Assembly: GCF_026239555.1 (NCBI RefSeq)
Contig: NZ_JAPIVP010000007.1
Coordinates: 1 to 64,000, forward strand
From: Pedobacter sp. PF22-3
GTDB taxonomy: Bacteria > Bacteroidota > Bacteroidia > Sphingobacteriales > Sphingobacteriaceae
Length of the DNA stretch: 64,000 nt
Reading direction: 5' to 3'
Shown: piece by piece, positions 58,540 through 64,000 of the stretch
Position numbering within the stretch: position 1 is the stretch's first letter
How the letters are laid out: every line of letters starts with the position of its first letter
Notes under the pieces: model-generated
What the model was told of the DNA's origin: nothing
What the model saw: the letters and a program-made list of their open reading frames with translations, nothing else
The model's database searches: none
Translations under genes and position numbers: made by a program

Positions 58540-60065
58540 GAATATTACTAGATACAAATATTATTGTACATAGAGAAGCTAGCAAAGTTTATAACCAAGA
58601 TATTGGTTTGTTATTTAATTGGCTAGACAAAATGCATTTTGAAAAATGTGTTCATCCCATCTCCATTGATGAAATTTCAACATACAAAGATGCAGATGTA
58701 GTTAATACGATGAAAGTTAAAATTGGAAACTACAATGTACTAAAAACTATATCTCAAGATTCAGATGTCATTAAGCAATTAAGAACAAAAGATAAAACAA
58801 CAAATGATTCAAATGATACCTCAATTTTGAATGAAGTAAAAAACAACAGGGTTGATTACTTAATTACAGAAGATAAAGGGTTACATAGGAAGGCTAATAG
58901 TATTGGGATTGGAGACAAAGTATATAAAATTGATTCGTTCATTGAAAAACTAGTTTTTGAAAATCCAGGACTCTCAGATTACAAGGTACTATCAGTTAAA
59001 AAAGAATACTTTGGTAACATAAACATCAATGATGCATTTTTTGATTCTTTTAAAGAAGACTATGCTGAATTTGAAAAATGGTTCAATTCAAAAGCTGATA
59101 AAGAGTCATACATCTGTTCAGTTGAAGCCGAAGTGAAAGCCTTTTTATTTTTAAAAATAGAGAATGCAAATGAAAACTATAAGGATATACAACCTGCTTT
59201 CGAAGCAAAAAAGAGATTAAAAATTGGCACATTTAAGGTAACTTCTACTGGTTACAAATTAGGGGAGAGATTCTTAAAAGTAATTTTTGATAATGCTTTA
59301 GCTAATAATGTCGACGAGATTTATGTTACAATTTTTGACAAAAGAGAGGAACAGCAGAGGTTAATAAGTCTATTAGAAGATTGGGGATTTAAATATTGGG
59401 GTACTAAGATAACTGGAAATGGCATTGAAAAAGTTTTTGTAAGAGACTTTTCAAAAACTACTTTACCAAATCCAAGAGATTGTTTTCCATACATAGATCG
59501 AAAATCACGAATATTTATTACCCCAATACGGCCAGACTATCATACTGAACTATTTCCTGATTCAATATTAAATAATGAATCACCACAAGATTATGTGGAA
59601 AATGAGCCTCATAGAAATGCATTGAAAAAAGTTTATATTTCAAGATCTTATTTCCGAAACTTAAAACCTGGGGATATTATTTTATTTTATAGAACCGGAG
59701 GAAGATATGCTGGAGTAATTTCCACAATTGGAGTAGTTGAAAACGTGATTTTGAATATCCCTAGTGAAGGCGATTTTTTAAGGCTTTGTCGAAAGAGAAG
59801 TGTATTTGATGATGACGAATTAAAAAAATGGTGGAATTATAATCCTTATAATGTTCCTGAATACAGAATTAATCGCCCATTTATTGTTAATTTTCTTTAT
59901 ATTGATTCATTTCCAAAACCTAAAATTAATTTAGAAAAATTAATAGAATTAGGCCTCATAAACTCAATAAATGATGTTCCAAGAGGATTTGTTCAAATTA
60001 AAAATGATAGATTTGACGAGTTTTTAAAAGTAGCTAGAGCAAATGAAAGTTATATTGTCGATTAA
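58536..60065 (+). CDS. PIN-GNAT-PUA-like three-domain protein
   Basis: A 509-residue fusion. Residues 1-145 form a PIN nuclease domain with the acidic set D6 (LLDTNI), E46, D94 and D113 (LITEDKGL), so it should be able to cleave RNA. Residues 165-305 look like a GNAT acetyltransferase (TSTGYKLGERFLKVIFDNAL, then a DEIYVTIFDKREEQQRLISLLEDWGFKYWG end). Residues 365-505 resemble an EVE/PUA-type nucleic-acid-binding fold (LKPGDIILFYRT, AGVISTIGVVE). No signal or membrane segment. It overlaps the P-loop gene by 4 bases and the ASCH gene by 23. The combination of RNA cleavage, acetyl transfer and base recognition suggests an RNA-directed toxin or defence factor; that is inference. Confidence 0.75.
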   Translation: MRILLDTNIIVHREASKVYNQDIGLLFNWLDKMHFEKCVHPISIDEISTYKDADVVNTMKVKIGNYNVLKTISQDSDVIKQLRTKDKTTNDSNDTSILNEVKNNRVDYLITEDKGLHRKANSIGIGDKVYKIDSFIEKLVFENPGLSDYKVLSVKKEYFGNININDAFFDSFKEDYAEFEKWFNSKADKESYICSVEAEVKAFLFLKIENANENYKDIQPAFEAKKRLKIGTFKVTSTGYKLGERFLKVIFDNALANNVDEIYVTIFDKREEQQRLISLLEDWGFKYWGTKITGNGIEKVFVRDFSKTTLPNPRDCFPYIDRKSRIFITPIRPDYHTELFPDSILNNESPQDYVENEPHRNALKKVYISRSYFRNLKPGDIILFYRTGGRYAGVISTIGVVENVILNIPSEGDFLRLCRKRSVFDDDELKKWWNYNPYNVPEYRINRPFIVNFLYIDSFPKPKINLEKLIELGLINSINDVPRGFVQIKNDRFDEFLKVARANESYIVD

Positions 60066-60417
60066 ACCCTACTATGCAGAGAAAATCCTTAAAGGAGAAA
60101 AGACTTATGAACTTAGAAAAACAATATTTAAAGTTCCAAATATTAAGACAGTAATTATTTATGCATCCTCGCCAATTAGCAAAATAATAGGAGAATTTGA
60201 GATTGATACGATTCTTCATGAGGATATTACGATACTTTGGAAAAAAACGAAAGAGTTTGCAGCTGTAGAGAAAAGTTTTTTTGATGAATACTTTGCTCAT
60301 AAAGAGAAAGGATATGCTATCAAAATCAAGAATTTTAGAAGATATAGTAAAACTTTTAACATTATGGAAAAATACGGGGTGACAGCACCACAATCTTTTT
60401 CATATACAGACAAATAA
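60043..60417 (+). CDS. ASCH domain protein
   Basis: A 124-residue PUA-like protein. The ASCH signature LSIKPYYAEKILKGEKTYELRK (split across residues 5-26) contains the GxKxxExR element with K20, E23 and R25. ASCH proteins bind RNA or modified bases; one E. coli relative (YqfB) hydrolyses N4-acetylcytidine. From memory, that enzyme uses a lysine and a threonine in this segment, and here the threonine position is E23, favouring a reader role. The gene begins inside the end of the PIN-GNAT-PUA gene, a 23-base overlap, so the products are made together. It may be antidote, sensor or targeting subunit. Confidence 0.8.
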   Translation: MKVILSIKPYYAEKILKGEKTYELRKTIFKVPNIKTVIIYASSPISKIIGEFEIDTILHEDITILWKKTKEFAAVEKSFFDEYFAHKEKGYAIKIKNFRRYSKTFNIMEKYGVTAPQSFSYTDK

Positions 60418-60442
60418 CTACAGAAATCTGCGACACATTCTA

Positions 60443-60486
60443 GCGCAAGTCTTCGCTTTAGCCGAAACAATAGCCTGACTTGTGCT
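60443..60486. repeat. Palindromic repeat GCGCAAGTC...GACTTGTGC
   Basis: Arms GCAAGTC and GACTTGTGC enclose a small GCTTTAGCCGAAAC segment. A related copy is at 63533-63578. It sits directly behind the cassette and may end its transcript. Confidence 0.65.
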
Positions 60487-60520
60487 TGATCTAAAATTAG
60501 GTATGCAAATATTTTCTAAA

Positions 60521-60572
60521 AAGATTGCTTCACGCCACCACAACCGTCCTAACGCTCAGTTCGCAATGATGA
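60521..60572. repeat. Half copy of the AGATTGCTTC...GCAATGA element
   Basis: Matches the right half of the palindromes at 33.4 and 54.4 kb (AAAAGATTGCTTCACGCCACC, then TTCGCAATGA, split here). Near-identical halves occur at 61293-61344 and 63751-63801, all in the same orientation. Confidence 0.75.
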
Positions 60573-60607
60573 TTGGCCGACGAAGAACTATAAACAAACT
60601 TACATGA

Positions 60608-60633
60608 ACTGGGCTGTCTTTCAACAGCCCAGT
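60608..60633 (-). terminator. Stem-loop after the RadC-like gene
   Basis: ACTGGGCTGT pairs perfectly with ACAGCCCAGT around CTTTCA. It lies about 7 bases past the stop codon of the gene at 60640. The following minus-strand sequence is not a strong T-run, so efficiency is uncertain. Confidence 0.6.
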
Positions 60634-60639
60634 GGTATT

Positions 60640-61086
60640 TTAATCCCTATACCCATCCCTAAAACTATAATGTGTTTGTGCATTACAGATTACATAATCG
60701 ATAATTTCGATGTTTAGCTTTGCGCAGGTATTAAAACAGGTGCTTACAAAAAGTTCATCGAGTGGGTTAACCTTAATGCTTTTAACATCGCAATAGTTTA
60801 ACACCAGTACACCATAAGCATTGCAGGCAACAGCTAAACCAGCCAGTTGCTGTATGCAGTTAATCGGTTTTGCCTGTTGCTTTAGTTTGTGCCAGCAAAA
60901 AACCTCGTGGTTTTGATTTACAAACAGCACATACCAATCGCAGGCTTTACCGGATGATGGTTTGCCACGGAGCTGTTTTAAAAATTGAATTGAATTTTGA
61001 GCCAGGTTTACATTTACCGGCTTTTTCAGTGTGCTATAACTAAACTCCAGTTTAGCTAAGGCAATTTGATTTTTCTGTGTTCGCAT
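60640..61086 (-). CDS. RadC/JAB-like protein lacking metal ligands
   Basis: A 148-residue protein with the layout of short Bacteroidota RadC-type JAB proteins: WYVLFVNQNHEVFCWHKL (compare FRVLFLDRKN), then a helix, then VLVLNYCDVKSIKVNPLDELF where normal members have HNHPSG...S..D, and IEIIDYVICNAQTHYSFRDG (compare VLDHIIVG..YSF). The HxH zinc ligands are replaced by N and C, and only the aspartate remains, so it is a probable pseudoenzyme. Such proteins occur in mobile or defence regions; their role is unknown. The first codons, ATG CGA ACA CAG, duplicate a segment of the structured leader. Confidence 0.65.
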   Translation of the reverse strand: MRTQKNQIALAKLEFSYSTLKKPVNVNLAQNSIQFLKQLRGKPSSGKACDWYVLFVNQNHEVFCWHKLKQQAKPINCIQQLAGLAVACNAYGVLVLNYCDVKSIKVNPLDELFVSTCFNTCAKLNIEIIDYVICNAQTHYSFRDGYRD

Positions 61087-61223
61087 TTTTTTGAAAAATT
61101 AAATTAAAGCCCAGGTCACCGCGAACACAGTCGGCAAGCCGAAGAGTTCCCGGACTTTCACCGGTATGCCTGGGATATTATTAAGAAAATTATTCGTTGA
61201 ATTGCTCCAACTGTGTTCGCGGT
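61075..61223 (-). ncRNA. Structured leader RNA with pseudoknot and start-codon-competing pairing
   Basis: In minus-strand RNA order: A, ACCGCGAACACAGU (61223-61210); B, CCCAGG (61174-61169); hairpin CCGG-UGAAAGU-CCGG (61164-61150); hairpin UCGG-CUUG-CCGA (61142-61131); A', ACUGUGUUCGCGGU (61131-61118); B', CCUGGG (61115-61110); then the start codon with A2, GCGAACACAG (61084-61075). A pairs with A' over 14 bases and B with B' over 6; the order A-B-A'-B' is a pseudoknot. A' can instead pair with A2, masking the region at the start codon. The GGUGAAAGUCC and ACUGUG segments resemble parts of the cobalamin riboswitch core, but the whole does not match what I know of it. Confidence 0.6.
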
Positions 61224-61292
61224 ATAAATATAGTAAAATTTTATAATTAAGCTGCTAAGAAAATGAATTTTGGATGCAAAATATTCTGCTAA

Positions 61293-61344
61293 AAAGATTG
61301 CTTCACGCCACCGCAACAGCCCTACCTTTCAGTTCGCAATGACG
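61293..61344. repeat. Half copy of the AGATTGCTTC...GCAATGA element
   Basis: Second of three near-identical half elements. It is followed at 61402-61425 by a GATTCCCGCATGCGCGAG arm of another palindrome family. Nothing else is seen between the RNA leader and the gene at 61601. Confidence 0.75.
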
Positions 61345-61600
61345 AAATTTTTCAGACTGATTTCTTCGTGTTCTTGGCGGTAAAACACAACACCATTAAG
61401 ATTCCCGCATGCGCGAGAATGACGAAAGAATGGAAATTAATAGAAGATCAACCCAACTCTGTGTCCTCTGCGCCTTTCTCTTGGTGTATTTGCGGTTAAA
61501 AAGAAATTGCATTCTACTTTAGACTCCCGACTAATTTACCTTTTCCCAAAACAATTGCCTTTTAAAAAGAATTATATAAGTACACCTATAACAATTTGAT

Positions 61601-61792
61601 ATGAAAACGAAAATAATAATCTTAGTGGCGGCCTTTGGCATGGCATTGTCAGCCTGTAGCGGTAAAAAGGCTGATCAGGAAAATGCTGATAGTATGTATA
61701 AATACACGGATACAAACAAGGTGATTGATAGTGCCAGTACTGATTCTATAGCAGACTCGACCACCAATGCCCCTGCTGATGTAAGAAATTAA
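61601..61792 (+). CDS. Small lipoprotein, 63 residues
   Basis: Signal sequence MKTKIIILVAAFGMALSAC with the lipobox LSAC (cysteine 19), then a mature chain of about 45 residues rich in Asp, Ser, Thr and Ala, expected to be disordered. No domain is recognised. A strong terminator lies 20 bases past the stop, supporting a real transcription unit. Confidence 0.65.
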   Translation: MKTKIIILVAAFGMALSACSGKKADQENADSMYKYTDTNKVIDSASTDSIADSTTNAPADVRN

Positions 61793-61810
61793 AGAAAATG
61801 GACAAACAAA

Positions 61811-61845
61811 GGCGCTCATACTGAAAAGTATGGGCGTTTTTTGTT
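61811..61845 (+). terminator. Intrinsic terminator after the small lipoprotein gene
   Basis: GCGCTCATACT pairs with AGTATGGGCGT around GAAA, then TTTTTT. It also lies just beyond the 3' end of the tRNA-Lys gene on the other strand. Confidence 0.85.
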
Positions 61846-61857
61846 TATTAAGGCTAG

Positions 61858-61930
61858 TGACCCCTCAGGGGTTCGAACCCTGGACCCACAGATTAAGAGT
61901 CTGTTGCTCTACCAACTGAGCTAAGGAGTC
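61858..61930 (-). tRNA. tRNA-Lys (anticodon CTT)
   Basis: A full cloverleaf folds on the minus strand: acceptor GACTCCT/AGGGGTC, D arm GCTC-AGTTGGTA-GAGC, anticodon arm ACAGA-CTCTTAA-TCTGT with anticodon CTT, 5-base variable loop and T arm CAGGG-TTCGAAC-CCCTG. It has 73 bases including discriminator A, with CCA not encoded. It lies at the edge of the accessory-looking 58-63 kb stretch, but I found no repeat of its 3' end that would mark an integrated element. Confidence 0.97.
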
Positions 61931-62169
61931 TGGTTGATTAAATATAGGTTCAAGGCACACTAGCTGACCCAAAGATCATATTCTCGGTTGCTTTAAAGTT
62001 AAATGGCAGCAAAATAATACTAGCAAATATAACCATCCGAGTTCTAACACAAACATAAATGAGGTACGTTTCTCCGCTAGTAGAGGCTAGCAACATAGCG
62101 TTATAATACCCGCTACTGGGTATTTCATGAAGAAAAATGATTCTATAACTTGCTTAAAATCAAAATCAA

Positions 62170-63396
62170 ATGATACGCAAACTATTAATTCTCTTGTTAT
62201 TGCATGGTTCAATAACATCAACAATCTATGCTCAGGAATGTGACAAACTATTATCTGACGGCCTCTATTCTTTTACTAAAATGACTAACACTAGTTCATT
62301 TAGTCAGGACTTAAGAACTTATTATCTTTCTGAAACTTTTAAATCAGATATGAAATCAGGAAAGTGGGGCGCCTCTTTGAGTATCCCAATTAAAGGGGTT
62401 CCATTTTCAATTGGTGCAAATGACTCAGAAGACAAGTACACTGAATTAAGAACGAAGCTCCTCTCGACTACTGAGATCAAATTAGGTGCAGACAATGTAC
62501 AAATGCTTTTACAATCAGTTCCCAATACTAATTTATATGAAGCGTATGTAAATTGCGTAAATAAGACTAGTCAAAGCAATTTATACGGTTTCATCCAAGG
62601 CACAAATGTAGAAACTGAAGATGCCGTTGTGTTTACCATCCACTATCGGCCCTCATCACCGAGTGATTCGATGCCAAAAGTAACATCGTTTAATGTATAT
62701 CCAAGTGGTGCAATTTTGAGTGGACAGCCTGCTATAGGAGAGACATTGAAAGGTTTTACGACACTTGTTACCTGTAAAAGACCTCCAAATGAAGATGTTA
62801 TTTTGACACTTCAAACTGATCGAGGATCTTTTTCAAGTAAAGCCGCAGCACAAGACAACATTGTAAACTCAAAAGAGTTTCCAATTGGAACGATTGTAAC
62901 ATCTTATTTGAATTATGAGCAGTTTAATACTGCGACTAAAAATCATGATAAAAGCCCAGGTGGCATATTTACTTCAAACAAAAGTAAATGGGCTCCTTGT
63001 GATGGGCGTCCTGTACCAAATTCCAAGTTCCAATTACTAACATCACAAATAAACATTCCAGATTTAAGGGGCATGTTTCTAAGAGGCTTAAACATTTTTG
63101 ATCCTTATCAACCAGTTCCATCAATTAATAACGATAAGGGAGATCCAGATACGCGAGTTGTTGGTACATATCAAAGTGATGCTTTCCAGGGCCATAAACA
63201 TCTCGACAAGGATAACATTGGCGTACAAATCAGAGATAAACAAGCTTCTAACGATCCAAGACAGCGGTATACAGTTGAGGGAACAGCTGCCGTGAATACT
63301 GAAGGAAAAATTCAAGCAGGTTTTGGTGTTCCAAGAATAAGTACCGAAACAAGACCCAAAAATATATCTGTTTATTATTATATCAAAATCAACTAA
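62170..63396 (+). CDS. Secreted protein with phage tail-collar-like C-terminus
   Basis: A 408-residue protein with a signal peptide (TIYAQ, 22). The first 215 residues are unassigned. From about 235 there is a tail-collar-like stretch: FPIGTIVTSYLNY, KWAPCDGRPVPNSKF, NIPDLRGMFLRGLN and QSDAFQGHKH. In phage tail fibres these segments make up the collar and the GHxH metal-binding tip. Here no phage gene is nearby and a secretion signal is present, so it is probably a domesticated surface protein. The mature N-terminal half contains cysteines that could form disulfides. The gene ends at a clear terminator. Ligand unknown. Confidence 0.75.
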   Translation: MIRKLLILLLLHGSITSTIYAQECDKLLSDGLYSFTKMTNTSSFSQDLRTYYLSETFKSDMKSGKWGASLSIPIKGVPFSIGANDSEDKYTELRTKLLSTTEIKLGADNVQMLLQSVPNTNLYEAYVNCVNKTSQSNLYGFIQGTNVETEDAVVFTIHYRPSSPSDSMPKVTSFNVYPSGAILSGQPAIGETLKGFTTLVTCKRPPNEDVILTLQTDRGSFSSKAAAQDNIVNSKEFPIGTIVTSYLNYEQFNTATKNHDKSPGGIFTSNKSKWAPCDGRPVPNSKFQLLTSQINIPDLRGMFLRGLNIFDPYQPVPSINNDKGDPDTRVVGTYQSDAFQGHKHLDKDNIGVQIRDKQASNDPRQRYTVEGTAAVNTEGKIQAGFGVPRISTETRPKNISVYYYIKIN

Positions 63397-63432
63397 GGCA
63401 TTAGCTATTACAGTTAAGTATTGATATAAGCT

Positions 63433-63467
63433 AATAAAGAGTCATATAAACTAAATGGCTCTTTATT
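63433..63467 (+). terminator. Intrinsic terminator after the tail-collar-like gene
   Basis: AATAAAGAG pairs with CTCTTTATT, with an extra CAT/ATG pair towards the loop. It lies about 36 bases past the stop. Confidence 0.75.
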
Positions 63468-63532
63468 GCACATTCTAATATTTTTTTCAATATATCATCT
63501 CTTAGCTCTCCATTTGCAATGACGCTTTTCTA

Positions 63533-63801
63533 GCGCAAGTCTTAGCGGCTTTAGGCTTAGCCATGGCTGACTTGTGCTTTCGTTAAATTATAAATCATTT
63601 CTTTACTTAAAAGTTGATGAGTTAAAAACGGAGCAGGACCGAATCCACCCAAAGACAACAGCCATTGCGCTCCAAAAAACCTTTTAACTCCATACTGATC
63701 CGCTTCTAATTCTCATTTTAGAACTCCAGGCTTCGGACTAATCCACAAAATAGATTGCTTCACGCCACCTCACAATCCCTGGTCTTTTGTTCGCAATGAC
63801 G
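63533..63801. repeat. Intergenic repeats near the right edge
   Basis: A GCAAGTC...GACTTGTGC palindrome at 63533-63578 (compare 60443) and an AGATTGCTTC...GCAATGACG half element at 63751-63801 (compare 60521 and 61293). Between them is a stretch with a degenerate GGAGCAGGACCGAAT repeat. No gene. Confidence 0.7.
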
Positions 63802-63869
63802 CCTTGAGTTAAATAAACCCGGACTTCGGATCTCTGCCCACCGACTCCAAACTCCAAACTCGAAACCAA

Positions 63870-64000
63870 TTAACTTTCCAGCTTTCCAACGTATCGATAA
63901 GTATTTAAAAGTACACCTGTTGGCGTAGTTTTCGTACTTACAAAAGCCAGTTGGCAGGCATTGGCCGGTTCAGCAAAGAAGCGTTTGCCTGTACCTAACA
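63870..64000 (-). CDS. Partial gene, C-terminus only
   Basis: An open frame runs in from the right edge and stops at 63870-63872. The visible 43 residues include KRFFAEPANACQLAFVST and end NTYRYVGKLES. Too little is present to recognise a family. The strand and uninterrupted frame suggest a true C-terminus rather than chance, but this is modest evidence. Confidence 0.5.
   Translation of the reverse strand, partial: LGTGKRFFAEPANACQLAFVSTKTTPTGVLLNTYRYVGKLES

Noticed and set aside
60034..60393. 119-codon frame opposite the ASCH gene
   Set aside because: Shadow of the ASCH coding sequence, which has a clear domain and overlapping upstream partner.
61110..61223. A standard cobalamin riboswitch
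   Set aside because: Only short core segments match; the GGGAA element and the usual helices are missing and the gene downstream is not a cobalamin gene.
61858..61930. tRNA-Lys as attachment site of an integrated island
   Set aside because: No duplicate of its 3' end was seen in the window and no integrase is present.
62170..63396. Prophage remnant
   Set aside because: A single tail-collar-like gene with a secretion signal; no integrase, capsid, terminase or lysis gene is present.

Overview
The window reads as chromosome of a member of the phylum Bacteroidota, most likely family Sphingobacteriaceae and close to Pedobacter. The reasons are a SusC/SusD pair with a triple-tyrosine (Y_Y_Y) regulator, a TonB-receptor/DUF4249 pair, a LytS/LytT-type two-component pair, a bacillithiol-type YtxJ redoxin, promoter boxes of the Bacteroidota form TAnnTTTG, and many short palindromic intergenic repeats. 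The genus is an inference from general resemblance, not from a marker gene. No rRNA, CRISPR array, transposase or complete prophage is visible.

Layout. 1-4.0 kb: RidA, a secreted M1 peptidase, a secreted carboxypeptidase-regulatory-domain protein and an ArsC/Spx-like protein, all on the minus strand. 4.3-7.2 kb: a LytS-type histidine kinase and a LytTR response regulator, separated by repeats and a GIY-YIG nuclease gene. 7.8-14.2 kb: a giant alpha-2-macroglobulin with a SusC-like insert. 14.3-15.5 kb: ribH, a tiny lipoprotein and ytxJ. 15.9-22.6 kb: mqo, a lipoprotein, msrA, an iron/2-oxoglutarate-type oxygenase and two unknowns. 22.7-26.1 kb: an overlapping amidohydrolase and serine hydrolase. 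27.2-31.8 kb: mutL, eight TTTAGGG repeats, then two rhomboid proteases overlapping each other and an EEP-family nuclease/phosphatase. 32.7-40.7 kb: nitroreductase, a large secreted MG2/plug protein, 2-hydroxyacid dehydrogenase, DUF4249 lipoprotein and TonB receptor.

40.8-53.2 kb is a polysaccharide utilisation locus, all on the minus strand. In transcription order it holds a membrane Y_Y_Y/LuxR-type regulator, SusC, SusD, a GH30 enzyme, a GH5 enzyme with a carbohydrate-binding-type tail, and a heptahaem cytochrome c. A terminator-like hairpin sits between susD and the GH30 gene. The GH30 plus GH5 pair suggests a beta-glucan target, which is inference. A secreted SGNH hydrolase and a FUSC-family membrane protein follow, separated by 1.25 kb of repeats.

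58.0-61.2 kb is the most unusual stretch. A tightly overlapping three-gene cassette encodes an adenylate-kinase-like P-loop protein, a PIN-GNAT-PUA-like fusion and an ASCH protein. Next, on the opposite strand, is a RadC/JAB-like protein that has lost its metal ligands. Its leader can fold as a pseudoknot, and one strand of that fold can alternatively pair with the start codon. A tRNA-Lys(CTT), a small lipoprotein and a secreted protein with a phage tail-collar-like C-terminus complete the window, with a gene fragment at the right edge.
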